Positions 25,914-35,323 of a stretch of DNA of 49,480 nt are shown here, piece after piece; position 1 is the stretch's first letter; each line of letters opens with the position of its first letter. A program made the translations under genes and the position numbers. The notes under the pieces were generated by a model that searched no databases, was not told where the DNA came from, and saw nothing but the letters and a program-made list of their open reading frames with translations. The stretch comes from an uncultured delta proteobacterium (GTDB lineage Bacteria; Myxococcota_A; Polyangia; Polyangiales; Ga0077539), in contig CAIMWA010000357.1 of NCBI GenBank assembly GCA_903845045.1, positions 1 to 49,480 of the forward strand. The letters are read 5' to 3'.

Positions 25914-27407
25914 TCACTCCGTGTCGCCTTGCGAGCGCTCGTGCAGGCAGCAGTCCCGCGGATGCATGCACACCGACTGCCCGTCACCCTGCACGACGAA
26001 ATCGGACCCGCAGCGCGGCAGCACGATCCACGCGCTCCCGATCTGCTGCAGGTTGCCCGTCACCGTCGCCGTCGGCCCGCGCGGATGCTGCGGATCGAAG
26101 GTCGCGTTCACCGACTGCGCCGCCACCGAGATGCGCGGCATGCCCGCGCCCGCGCCCGCCAGCGTCACCGTCACCTGGCCGTAGCGCAGCCAGTTCGTCC
26201 ACTCGCTGCACGTCGGGTCCGCCGCGCAGTTGTTGGAGCACTGCCCCTCGAGGTTGCCGTTGGTGTAGGTCACCACGCCGTCGCCGTTGAGGTCGCAGTT
26301 CGTCGCACCCGCCGTGGGGATCCCGTTCGGCGCGCGCCCCGGACCCACCTTCGTCGGCAGCGTCACGTTGGTCACGCGCCCCAGCGACGACTGGTACGGC
26401 TCCATCGTCGCCGTGGTCGCGAGCAGCGTCCCGGTGATCTCCACCGCGTCGGGGATCAGGCACTGCCCCGACACCATGTCGTTCGGGAACCACTGCATCC
26501 CCACGTGAAAGCCCGGCTGCGCGAGCTGCGTCGTGCCCACGAACTGCGAGACCGAGCCCGTCAGCGTGTCGACGAGGTCGCACGGGCGCATGCCCTGCGG
26601 CGTGTTGAAGTTGAACGAGTACAGCGAGTTGAAGCACGGCTGCCCGTTGCAGCTCGTGTCGTCGACGTCGGTGACGAAGAAGCCCTGGTTCGTCGTCTGC
26701 GTCACCACGAGGCGGTGCGCGGGGCTCGCCGCCGTGGGCGCGTCCGGCGTGTTGCGTCCGCGCATCGTCACGCGCTCGCCGAGCAGCGGCGACACCGCCG
26801 AGCGCCCGCGCACGTCGATGATCTCCGGGAGGTCGAAGTAGATCGGCTCGCTCGTGCCGATGGTGTACGAGCCCGCGCGCTCGGAGTCGTCGTTGGCCGC
26901 CAGGCAGCCCGGGTCCGCCGGGTAGTCGAGGAGCCCGTCGTGGTCGTCGTCGAGGCCGTTGGAGCACTGCGGCGGCGGCGAACGGCGCGCGTCGACGGGG
27001 ACGTAGCCCTGCTCCTCGGCCCAGATGCGCGCGATGCCGTAGCCGCGCGACACGCTCACCACGAGGTTCTCGGCGACGCCGTTGGTGAGCTTGACCTGGT
27101 TGCCGAGCACCGTGCCGTCGGGGCCGCTCAGCCCCACGAGGTCGCCCGGCGCGACGGAGATCGCGACCCAGCCGTTGAACCCGGTGAGCCGCTGGTTCGT
27201 CGCGCCGCGCACCTCGATGCGCATCGTGAACGGCACGCCGTCGCTGGAGAACGGCAGCGGCATCGCCGGGGTGCCGCGGTTGCCCGCCGTCGTGACGAGC
27301 ACGGTGACCACGCCGCCGACGCGGTCCGACTGGGCGGTGTCGGTGATCGCGCCGCCGCAGCCGACGAGCGCGACGAGCGCGACGATGCCTCGGAGAGAGC
27401 GCTTCAC
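25914..27407 (-). CDS. Lipoprotein, uncharacterised, with Cys-containing and calcium-binding-like segments
   Basis: This is 497 residues from GTG 27407, which overlaps the upstream nucleotidase stop (GTGA). The signal peptide MKRSLRGIVALVALVGCGG has a lipobox at VGC. The mature protein has an Ig-like beta domain (FTMRIEVRGATNQRLTGFNGW). PQCSNGLDDDHDGLLDYPAD follows, an Asp-rich motif common in myxobacterial surface proteins, and then OB-fold-like segments that resemble nucleic-acid or nuclease-associated lipoproteins. Overlap with a 5'-nucleotidase gene suggests a joint role in extracellular nucleotide or DNA use, but this is inference. Confidence 0.72.
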   Translation of the reverse strand: MKRSLRGIVALVALVGCGGAITDTAQSDRVGGVVTVLVTTAGNRGTPAMPLPFSSDGVPFTMRIEVRGATNQRLTGFNGWVAISVAPGDLVGLSGPDGTVLGNQVKLTNGVAENLVVSVSRGYGIARIWAEEQGYVPVDARRSPPPQCSNGLDDDHDGLLDYPADPGCLAANDDSERAGSYTIGTSEPIYFDLPEIIDVRGRSAVSPLLGERVTMRGRNTPDAPTAASPAHRLVVTQTTNQGFFVTDVDDTSCNGQPCFNSLYSFNFNTPQGMRPCDLVDTLTGSVSQFVGTTQLAQPGFHVGMQWFPNDMVSGQCLIPDAVEITGTLLATTATMEPYQSSLGRVTNVTLPTKVGPGRAPNGIPTAGATNCDLNGDGVVTYTNGNLEGQCSNNCAADPTCSEWTNWLRYGQVTVTLAGAGAGMPRISVAAQSVNATFDPQHPRGPTATVTGNLQQIGSAWIVLPRCGSDFVVQGDGQSVCMHPRDCCLHERSQGDTE

Positions 27408-29813
27408 TGGCTCACCATGCGCAGCCTTCCGTCCTCGACGGAGCCGGTGGAGGTGTCGAAACACGAGAGGATCCTGCACGTGAGCGCGGCGCGCGTGGTC
27501 GCCGTGCAGTCGCAGGCGCGGGTCGCCGCGGCGTTGGGGAGGCTCGGGCACGACCGGCGCACGAGCGTCTCGACGTCGTCGCGGCACGCGCGGAGCACGC
27601 AGCGGCCGCTGTTCGCGGGGCACGTCGACACGCTGCCGCAGGTGCGCGACGCGTCGTCGTAGAACTGCCGCCCCTCGCACGCGCAGACGAAGTCGGCGGA
27701 CATGCAGTCGGCGTCGGCGCTGCAGTCGCGCAGGCCGTCGTCGGCGTGCTGCGGGATCGAGAGCATGGCCGGGTCCGTGACGCCGCGGGCGCGGTTGCGC
27801 GTCACCGTCACGCTCGCGTCGTAGCCGCACGGACGCGCGTTGCGCACGTAGTCGATGACGGCGTCTCGCTGCTGCACGCCGGTGTCGACCTGCGTGGTGT
27901 TGCGCTGCAGCACGAAGAATCCCGAGCCGCCGCCGGCGATGTAGTTGTTCACCGCGACGGCGTACGAGGCCGTGAGCGACAGCGGCGACATGCAGCGGTG
28001 CGCGCGGGGCTCGCAGAGCGACCGGCGCTCCGCGGGCACGGCGTTGAAGCCGCCGGCGTTGCAGTCGTCGTCGTTGTTGCACTGCCGCGACGTGAGCCCG
28101 ATGTTGATCGTGTCGGCGCAGTTCACGAGGTGCGCGCCCGCCGCGTCGGTGCGCTCGGGTGCCGCACACGAGCACCACGCGGGCGCCGGCGATCTGCGCC
28201 TGCGAGTTGCACCCGCGGCCCGAGCTGCGGCGCGCCACGAAGTCGAACATCTCCCGCACCTCGAAGCCCGACAGGTTCATCGTGGTGATGGAGTTGTCGA
28301 ACGGGAACACGTTGTACATCTGGTCGATGGTCACCGGCCCCGGCGGGATGGCGTCGCGGATGCCCAGGGTGTTCGTGAGCGCGAAGTCCGTCTGCACGCC
28401 GAGGCGCAGCCACATGCTCGTCGAGACCAGGTTGCCCAGCGGCGAGTCGCCTCCGCCGGTGGCCGTGCGCGAGATCTCCGCCGGCGCGTAGCCGATGAGC
28501 GTGTCGAGGTTCGCCAGCGTGTCGAGGGCCCGCGCGTAGGGCTCCAGGAGCTGCTTCATCGTCGGCTCCTCGGGCACCGTGCTGTCCACCGGGAAGAGCG
28601 TGTAGCGGTGCGAGACGACCTCCCAGCGGTCCCGGGGATCGTAGTCCTGCGGGTGGCCGGGGTAGATGCGCGTGGCGTCGCGGGAGAACACCGTGTCGAG
28701 GCGCCCGAGGTACTTCATGAACGCGCCGCTGTGCTGCAGCAGCACCGTGCGCGGAACGCACCGGCGGGCGGCGTAGCCCGGGGCGAGCTGCCAGTACGAG
28801 CGCGTCCCCTGCGGCGGGCACACGCCGTTCGCCGAGCAGCACTGGCCCGCGGGGCACGCGGCGACGGTGCTCGGGTCCTGCGCGGGCTGCACGACGTTGC
28901 GAAGCTCGGGGATGAAGTGGTTGCCCTGCTGGTCGAAGGCCTGGCAGTCCTGCACCTCCTGCGTCGGGTTCAGGACGATGTGCAGGTGGCCGCCGAGCAC
29001 CACGTCGGCGCCGGTGGTGTAGTTGATCATGTTCACGTCGTCGCCGAGCCCGAGGTGGCTCACGAGCACGACGACGTCGGCGCCCTCGGTGCGCACCATG
29101 TCGATGTACCGCTGCGCGGTCTCGAGGGTGTTCAGCGCCGTGATGCCGAGGCGGTTCGGCTGGTCGAAGACCGACGTGATGGACGAGAGGTTGCCGAAGC
29201 CGATGACGGCGACCTTGAGCCCGCGCACGTTGAAGAACGCGTAGGGCTTGGCGAGGCGCCCGAGGGCCGGCGATCCCGGCGTCGTGGGGTCGTCGAAGAG
29301 GTAGTTCGACGCGAGGATCTCGAAGGTCGCCCAGCGGCTGTACTGCTGCGCGAAGTTGAGCGCGCCGCGGTCGAACTCGTGGTTGCCGATGACCACGGCG
29401 TCGACGCCGGTGTGGTCGAGCGCGCGAACCTCGGCCTCGCCGTTGAAGAAGTTGAAGATCGGCGCGCCCTGGAAGCAGTCGCCGGAGTCGATGTGCAGCA
29501 CGCGGTCGGCGTGCCGGCGCTCGCGCTGGATGAGGTAGTTCATGCGCGCGGCGCCGCCGAAGGGGGCCTTCGCAGGGTCGAGCCCGAGGCCCACGTCGGT
29601 GGTGTTCACCTGCTGGTAGTAGGGGAACAGCCGCGAGTGCCAGTCCGCCGTGTGGAGCAGCGTGAGCGACACGTCGCCCTCGAGGTCCACGGGCTGCCCC
29701 GGGCTGGTACAGCCCACGAGGAGCACCGCGGCGGCGCAGGCCAAGAACAGCAGCGCGCGGGCGAGAGCCCTGGCGCCGACGGCGAGTTGTGCTGGGTGAA
29801 CGCGCGAACGCAA
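27404..29813 (-). pseudogene. 5'-nucleotidase / 2',3'-cyclic phosphodiesterase family lipoprotein, broken by a single-base frameshift
   Basis: The start is TTG 29813 with GGAGG at good spacing; the signal peptide ends LLVGC (lipobox). The metallophosphatase domain carries LLHTADWHSRLF, DSGDCFQG, VVIGNHEFDRG, SHLG and GGHLH, and the 5'-nucleotidase C-terminal domain has GGDSPLGNLVSTSM and FPFDNSITTMNLSG. At about 28157-28159 (a GGG run) the frame shifts by one base after VVLVCGT. The homologous sequence continues in a second frame as TDAAGAHLVNCADTINIG and runs to TGA at 27404, including a Cys-rich tail. Without the shift it would be one enzyme of about 800 residues hydrolysing extracellular nucleotides. 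In the unshifted frame translation would run on into the next gene. A base-calling error is possible. Confidence 0.78.
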
Positions 29814-30041
29814 GAAGCAGCCTCCGCCAACGACGCTGGCGGACGGCTTCTAAACCCGAATGGCGACGCCGCACAAGCGACCGTCGCGTGACGCGCTGCG
29901 CCCGACGCGGCGTGGCGTCGAAGGCGCGCCGGTGCGGCTGTTGGAGCACGTCTCACGGTGGTAGTGTCCGCGCCGAAATGAACGGCCGGTACCGGGGAGA
30001 CTGTCTCCGGCGCGGCCGGGACGCAGCACGGAGGTTCAGGA
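29814..30041. promoter_or_regulatory. Divergent intergenic region, nucleotidase / pckG
   Basis: These 228 bases must hold both promoters. Visible is a short palindrome, GGAGAC-T-GTCTCC, near 29996-30008, extended by CCGG on each side with a bulge. A good ribosome site GGAGG lies at 30030-30034 before pckG. No confident -35/-10 was seen. Confidence 0.4.
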
Positions 30042-31826
30042 ATGGGCACCGACGAAAAGACGACGATGGGTACGATGAAGGTCGAGCACGAGGCGCTGAA
30101 GCGCTGGGTCGCGGAGACCGCGAAGCTCACGAAGCCCGATCACATCGTGTGGGTCGACGGATCCGAGGACGAGCGCCGCGCGCTCACCGAGCAGGCCGTG
30201 GCGGCGGGCGTGCTGATCCCGCTGAACCCGCAGAAGCGCCCGGGCTGCTACCTGCATCGCAGCAACCCCAACGACGTGGCGCGCGTCGAGCACCTCACGT
30301 TCATCTGTACGCCGACGAAGGAGGGCGCCGGTCCGACGAACAACTGGATGGCGCCGGACGAGGCCTACGCGAAGATGGGCAAGCTCTTCGACGGCTGCAT
30401 GAAGGGCCGCACGATGTACGTCGTGCCGTACGTGATGGGCCCCGTGGGCTCTCCGTACTCGAAGGTCGGCGTCGAGATCACCGACAGCATCTACGTGGTG
30501 CTCAACATGCGCATCATGACGCGCATGGGCGCGCCGGCGCTCTCCATGCTCGGCGCCGACGGCGAGTGGAACCGCGGCGTGCACTCGACGCTCGACGTGA
30601 ACCCCGACCGCCGCTTCATCTGTCACTTCCCGCAGGACAACACCATCTGGAGCGTGGGCTCGGGCTACGGCGGCAACGTGCTGCTGGGCAAGAAGTGCCT
30701 CGCGCTGCGCATCGGCAGCTACCTCGGACGCCACGAGCAGTGGCTCGCCGAGCACATGCTCATCCTCGGCGTCGAGTCGCCCGAGGGCGAGACGACCTAC
30801 GTCGCCGCGGCGTTCCCGAGCGCCTGCGGCAAGACGAACTTCGCCATGATGATCCCGCCGAAGCGCTTCGACGGCTGGAAGATCTGGACCGTCGGCGACG
30901 ACATCGCGTGGATGCGCGTGGGCCCCGACGGACGGCTGTGGGCCATCAACCCCGAGGCGGGGTATTTCGGCGTCGCGCCGGGCACGAACACCAAGAGCAA
31001 CCCCAACGCCATGGCGTCGGTGCGCGAGAACACCATCTTCACGAACGTGGCGCTCACCGCCGACGGCGACGTGTGGTGGGAGGGCATCGACGGCGAGGTC
31101 CCCGACGAGCTCACCGACTGGCAGGGACGCCCCTGGAAGAAGGGCTCGTCGGAGAAGGCCGCGCACCCGAACTCGCGCTTCACCGCGCCGGCGACGAACA
31201 ACCCGGTGCTCTCCAAGGCCGCCAACGATCCGAAGGGCGTGCCCATCTCCGCGATCATCTTCGGCGGCCGCCGCGCCACCACCGTCCCGCTGGTCATGCA
31301 GTCGTTCAACTGGACGCACGGCGTGTTCCTCGGCGCGACCATGGGCAGCGAGACGACGGCCGCGGCCACCGGGCAGGTCGGCGTGGTGCGCCGTGACCCC
31401 ATGGCGATGCTCCCGTTCTGCGGCTACGACATGGGCGAGTACTTCGGCCACTGGCTCGCGATGCAGAAGGTGCTCCCGAACCCGCCGAAGATCTTCCAGG
31501 TCAACTGGTTCCGGCAGGACGCCAACGGCAAGTTCCTGTGGCCGGGCTTCGGCGAGAACACCCGCGTGCTGAAGTGGGTCATCGACCGCGCGCACGGCCG
31601 CGTGGGCGCCCAGGAGACGCTGCTCGGGTGGGTCCCGAAGGCGGGTCACCTCGACCTGTCGGGCCTCGACGCGTCGACGATGGAGAAGGTCACCCAGGCG
31701 ACCTCCATCAACCTCGAGGAGTGGCGCAAGGAGTTCGAGCTCCAGGGCGAGCTCTTCGACAAGCTCTCGGCCACGCTCCCGCAGGCGCTCGTGCTGCAGC
31801 GCCAGCTCCTGATGTCGCGGCTGTAG
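30042..31826 (+). CDS. pckG: Phosphoenolpyruvate carboxykinase (GTP)
   Basis: This 594-residue protein has the length and motifs of GTP-dependent [34 protein letters not shown], the P-loop SACGKTN (about 262-268), [29 protein letters not shown] and [12 protein letters not shown]. It interconverts oxaloacetate and PEP, the first committed step of gluconeogenesis, and is cytosolic. ATG 30042 follows GGAGG; an in-frame ATG at 30066 is less well placed. Its 3' end is followed by an inverted-repeat element that separates it from a convergent operon. Confidence 0.97.
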   Translation: MGTDEKTTMGTMKVEHEALKRWVAETAKLTKPDHIVWVDGSEDERRALTEQAVAAGVLIPLNPQKRPGCYLHRSNPNDVARVEHLTFICTPTKEGAGPTNNWMAPDEAYAKMGKLFDGCMKGRTMYVVPYVMGPVGSPYSKVGVEITDSIYVVLNMRIMTRMGAPALSMLGADGEWNRGVHSTLDVNPDRRFICHFPQDNTIWSVGSGYGGNVLLGKKCLALRIGSYLGRHEQWLAEHMLILGVESPEGETTYVAAAFPSACGKTNFAMMIPPKRFDGWKIWTVGDDIAWMRVGPDGRLWAINPEAGYFGVAPGTNTKSNPNAMASVRENTIFTNVALTADGDVWWEGIDGEVPDELTDWQGRPWKKGSSEKAAHPNSRFTAPATNNPVLSKAANDPKGVPISAIIFGGRRATTVPLVMQSFNWTHGVFLGATMGSETTAAATGQVGVVRRDPMAMLPFCGYDMGEYFGHWLAMQKVLPNPPKIFQVNWFRQDANGKFLWPGFGENTRVLKWVIDRAHGRVGAQETLLGWVPKAGHLDLSGLDASTMEKVTQATSINLEEWRKEFELQGELFDKLSATLPQALVLQRQLLMSRL

Positions 31827-31847
31827 GCCGCGCGCCAACCCTTCCGA

Positions 31848-32013
31848 GACCTCACCCCGGCGCTTCGCGCCACCCCTCTCCCTTCGACCGCTCGCTTCGC
31901 TCGGGTCGGCGGGCGAGGGGCCGAACGCGTCGCGATGTCCTCCGGCTCCCCCTCCTCCCGCCGACTCGCTGCTCGGAGCGAGTCGAAGGGAGAGGGGGTT
32001 GGGGGGTGAGGTC
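31848..32013. repeat. Inverted-repeat element between convergent genes
   Basis: Outer arms GACCTCACCCC (31848-31858) and GGGGTGAGGTC (32003-32013) are perfect complements. Inner arms CCCCTCTCCCTTCGA (31873-31887) and TCGAAGGGAGAGGGG (31983-31997) are also perfect. The element fills the gap between pckG and the thioesterase stop. It may act as a bidirectional terminator or be a small mobile element. Confidence 0.8.
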
Positions 32014-32018
32014 CGGAG

Positions 32019-32579
32019 TCAGCCCGCCGTCCGCCGCGCGAACCGTCGCCACTCCTCGGGCAGCGTCATGCCCATGACCTTCTCCGTGCCGGCCTCGTCG
32101 AGCACCACGAAGGTGAACGTTCCCCGGTACACCTCGGCGCCGCTCTGCCGCAGCCGCACGTCGATCTTCAGCGACCGCGGCGTCTCGTCGACGATGGTCG
32201 CGCGCCCCGTCACCTCGACGCCGATGCGCACCGGGCGCAGCAGCCGGCACGTGATCGCGCCGGTGAAGCCGAACTGCCGGCGCACGCCGATGACCACCCA
32301 GCCCGCGAGCTCGTCGGCCAGCGTCGTCACCAGCCCGCCGTGCATCACCCCCGCAGGACCTTGGAATTCCAGCGGCGGAACGTAGCTCACGGTCACCGCG
32401 CGGCCCTCGCGCACGGGCCTCAGCTTCATGCCCAGCGGGTTCGTCGGCGAACACCCGAAGCACGGCTGGCCCTCGCCGAAGATCGCTCCGTCGAGCTGCT
32501 CCACGTCGTTCGGGTCGTGCGGGGTCTCGTGCGAATGGGTGTGCGCGTGCCCATGCGGGCGGGGCGGATCGTGGGTCAA
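32019..32579 (-). CDS. PaaI-like hotdog-fold thioesterase with His-rich N-terminus
   Basis: This 186-residue protein starts at TTG 32579, supported by AAGGA eight bases upstream. After a histidine-rich leader (PHGHAHTHSHETPH) comes CFGCSPTNPLGMKLRPV, a segment typical of hotdog proteins. The core VMHGGLVTTLADELAGWVV carries the HGG active-site motif of PaaI-type acyl-CoA thioesterases. It is cytosolic and likely hydrolyses an acyl-CoA. It follows the beta-barrel gene by 14 bases, an odd partner, and probably shares its transcript. The His leader may bind metal but could be neutral. Confidence 0.82.
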   Translation of the reverse strand: MTHDPPRPHGHAHTHSHETPHDPNDVEQLDGAIFGEGQPCFGCSPTNPLGMKLRPVREGRAVTVSYVPPLEFQGPAGVMHGGLVTTLADELAGWVVIGVRRQFGFTGAITCRLLRPVRIGVEVTGRATIVDETPRSLKIDVRLRQSGAEVYRGTFTFVVLDEAGTEKVMGMTLPEEWRRFARRTAG

Positions 32580-32593
32580 CGGGGTGGTCCTTC

Positions 32594-34558
32594 TCAGAGT
32601 CGCAGCACGAGCTCCGCGATGGCGCCCTGGAAGAGCGGCACGTCGCGGCACACGCCGCCGGAGCACACGCGCCCGCCCGGGGTCATGCCCCCGAAGAGGC
32701 GCACGAAGTTGTTGGCGGTGAAGTTCCAGCGCACCTCGGCCGACGGAAAGAGCACCGGCGTCACCGGGTTGCCCCCGGCGTTGCGCATGCCGAAAGGAAG
32801 CGCATCGAAGGTGCGCAGCGTCGACGTGTTGTCCCAGCGCAGCACGCCGCTCACCACCAGCGGCAGCCCGTGGGACCACGACAGCGCCACGCCGCCGCGC
32901 ATGCCCACCGCCGTCTGCGGCAGGTCGAAGAGCGAGCCCGTGAGCCGGTCCAGCGTGTAGTTGCGCTCGATGCGGTTGTCGACGCGCACCTCGAGGGAGT
33001 CGTGCGCGCCCACCGCGAAGGCCAGGTCCACGTCGGCCTGGATGCTCTCGTGCTTGATGTCCCCGGCCTGCCAGTTGGGCGTCTCGCCCGGCGCGACCTG
33101 CTCGGTGCCCGTGTGGAACTCCCGGCGGTACCCGATGCTCGCCGTGAGGTTGTAGTCCCCGCGGCTCACCCGCGTGACCTGCACGCCGCCGATGCCCGCC
33201 GCCGCCGGCGCCACCGCGCCCGTCGCCGAGGCCGACGCGGTCCCCGCCCCGGAGCTCCCGCGACCGCCCGCCGCCGCGTCCGTCGACGCCGTGGGGCGCG
33301 AGGTCGTGCGCGCGCGGTGCCGCACCATGAAGTACGTGTGCGACGTCATCATGCCGTGCGTCGCGTCCCACGGATCGAGCGCGTTGCCGAGGCTGTCGTA
33401 GCTCTCGGCCCAGCCGTACGCGACGGAGTTCAGCGTGAAGATCCAGGGCGACGGCGCCACCGTGTAGTCGATGCGCAGCCGCGCGCCGCGCACGTTGGCG
33501 TTGGTGAAGATGCGCTGGTCGTCGCGCTCCAGCGTCGGAGCCTGGCTGTAGATGCGCGCCACGTCCTGCGGCGCGGCGTTGGCGCTCTCCGTCGGCGCGA
33601 GAAGGTAGTGCGTGTAGTCCTTCCACTCGGCGAGGAACGTGAAGCGCCCGCGGACCACCTGCGCCGCGGCGTACACCGCGCGCCCCTGCGTCGTGAGGCT
33701 GTGCCGCGCAACGCCGTCGGCCGTCGCCTGCCCGGTGTGCGACGTGCGCGTCAGGAAGTTCGCCTCGCCGTACATCGACAGGTCGCCGTCCAGCAGCGAC
33801 GGCACATCGACGCGAAAGCCCGCGACGTCGACGGCGTCCTGGCGCTGCGCGTCGGGCACCCACGCGAAGTTCGTGTGCACCGCGTGCGCCGAGAGCTCCA
33901 CGTCCTCGTCGGGACCCACGCGCGCGGCCAGCGAAGCGCCGGTGAGGAAGTCCCCGGGGTCGTTGAAGACCGCGAGCGAGATGGGGTCGAGGTTCTGCGG
34001 GTTCGCGAGGCCCGCGAAGCCGCGCACGGTGTAGCGGTCCCGGTCGATCTCGAAGCGCCCGCCGCGCAGCGCGTTGTCGAGGCCGATGGGGTCGACCTTG
34101 CGGAACGCGAGGGTCATCGCGCGGCCGAACACCTGGTAGAAATCACCGCCCTCGAGGGTGATGCCCCGGCGCTGCCACCGCAGCGAGATGCGCTCCGGAA
34201 GGTACGTCTCGGCGCCGTCGTAGGTGCCGGGGCGGTAGTCCGAGTGCAGGTAGCACGACGCCGCCTGGTCCGGCGTGCACGTGGTGTCGTGGTTCCAGGG
34301 CGAGAAGCCGTCGAGGCGCAGCGAGAGACGCCACGGCGCCGCGGTGGCGGCGATGTCGATGCGCTCCGTCAGCGAGAAGAAGTCGTCGTCGTGCGGGTTC
34401 GTGTCGAAGTTCGACCCGCGAAACCGCAGCAGCGTCGTGTCGGTGATGGTGAAGGCCGTGGGACCGACGCCCGGCAGCCGCGCGACGAGGCCCTGCGCCC
34501 ACGCGCTCCCGGGCAGCGCGAGGACGGCGACGAAGGCCGCGATGCGTGATCGGCGCAC
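32594..34558 (-). CDS. Outer-membrane beta-barrel protein, uncharacterised
   Basis: This 654-residue protein starts at GTG 34558 with a signal peptide ending ALPGSAWA. The mature chain is strongly alternating beta sequence with many aromatic residues (SLRWQRRGITLEGGDFYQVFGRAM). It resembles large outer-membrane proteins annotated as DUF6029-like in other phyla, though this is by general pattern only. A low-complexity Ala/Gly/Ser loop lies about two thirds along. Two Cys in GGRVCSGGVCRD near the C-terminus may form a disulfide. It follows the thioredoxin-like lipoprotein by 19 bases and is probably co-expressed with it. Confidence 0.75.
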   Translation of the reverse strand: MRRSRIAAFVAVLALPGSAWAQGLVARLPGVGPTAFTITDTTLLRFRGSNFDTNPHDDDFFSLTERIDIAATAAPWRLSLRLDGFSPWNHDTTCTPDQAASCYLHSDYRPGTYDGAETYLPERISLRWQRRGITLEGGDFYQVFGRAMTLAFRKVDPIGLDNALRGGRFEIDRDRYTVRGFAGLANPQNLDPISLAVFNDPGDFLTGASLAARVGPDEDVELSAHAVHTNFAWVPDAQRQDAVDVAGFRVDVPSLLDGDLSMYGEANFLTRTSHTGQATADGVARHSLTTQGRAVYAAAQVVRGRFTFLAEWKDYTHYLLAPTESANAAPQDVARIYSQAPTLERDDQRIFTNANVRGARLRIDYTVAPSPWIFTLNSVAYGWAESYDSLGNALDPWDATHGMMTSHTYFMVRHRARTTSRPTASTDAAAGGRGSSGAGTASASATGAVAPAAAGIGGVQVTRVSRGDYNLTASIGYRREFHTGTEQVAPGETPNWQAGDIKHESIQADVDLAFAVGAHDSLEVRVDNRIERNYTLDRLTGSLFDLPQTAVGMRGGVALSWSHGLPLVVSGVLRWDNTSTLRTFDALPFGMRNAGGNPVTPVLFPSAEVRWNFTANNFVRLFGGMTPGGRVCSGGVCRDVPLFQGAIAELVLRL

Positions 34559-34577
34559 GGGGCGGTCCCGCGGGAGG

Positions 34578-35273
34578 TCAGCTGGCCGGGCAGTTCGGGT
34601 ACTGCAGGTGCGAGAGCTGGTCCTCGATGGCGGTGCGGATCGAGGTCAGGCCCGTGGTGGTGCCGTACTCGCGCCAGAGGATGCGCCCGCAGCGGTCGAC
34701 GATGATGTTCCCCGGGAACGCCGTCATCGGAACGAACGGCTGGAGGATGAACTCCGGGTCCATCAGCTCCGGCGTCGACGTGAGGTGGAAGCGGTTCACC
34801 CAGTTGTTGCAGTGGCTCGCCGAGATCGGCGTCTGGTCCGTGTTCTGCACCAGGATCTGCACGAAGCGGACGTTCTGCGACGCGTAGCGGTCGATGATCT
34901 GCGCCTGCAGCATCGACGACTCCATCTGGCACGGCACGCACCACTCGGCGGCGATGCTGATGACCGTGAGGTCCGAGGTCCAGAAGTCGGGACCGTCGAA
35001 GCGCCACGTGGCGTCGGCGCCGTCGCGGTTGCACGCCTGCAGCGTGAACGGGCGGAAGAGCGCGCCCACGCGGGAGCCGTAGGGGCCCGCGGGGTACGCC
35101 GGACCCGCGTCGGCCGAGCCGGCGTCGGCGACCGGGGTCGAGGCGTCGACGGGCGCGGTGACGCCGGTGTCGGCCGCGGCGGTGGTGCCGGAGTCCGCCG
35201 GGGTGGTGTTCGCCGTGCCGCACCCGGCGAGGGCGAAGGTGGCGAACATGAGGCCGTAGGCGATGGTCTTCAT
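34578..35273 (-). CDS. TlpA/thioredoxin-like lipoprotein
   Basis: This is 231 residues from ATG 35273, preceded by GAGGAG. The signal peptide ends FALAGC (lipobox), followed by an Ala/Asp/Thr-rich tether. The thioredoxin fold has SIAAEWCVPCQMESS, a CxxC active site, and PMTAFPGNIIVDRCGRILW with the cis-Pro region and a DxxGxI strand. It should act in the periplasm or at the outer membrane in thiol-disulfide exchange. Neighbours are a Cys-rich lipoprotein upstream (50 bases) and a Cys-containing barrel downstream, plausible substrates. Confidence 0.87.
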   Translation of the reverse strand: MKTIAYGLMFATFALAGCGTANTTPADSGTTAAADTGVTAPVDASTPVADAGSADAGPAYPAGPYGSRVGALFRPFTLQACNRDGADATWRFDGPDFWTSDLTVISIAAEWCVPCQMESSMLQAQIIDRYASQNVRFVQILVQNTDQTPISASHCNNWVNRFHLTSTPELMDPEFILQPFVPMTAFPGNIIVDRCGRILWREYGTTTGLTSIRTAIEDQLSHLQYPNCPAS

Positions 35274-35323
35274 GGAGCTCCTCGGAGGGTGTCGGGGGGG
35301 TTCGTGGTTGTTCGGGACTCGAA

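Noticed and set aside
25914..29813. A genuine 1299-residue nucleotidase-lipoprotein fusion
   Set aside because: Between about 28150 and 27407 this frame reads as Arg-rich nonsense, while another frame carries Cys-rich coherent protein that ends with GTGA at the next start.
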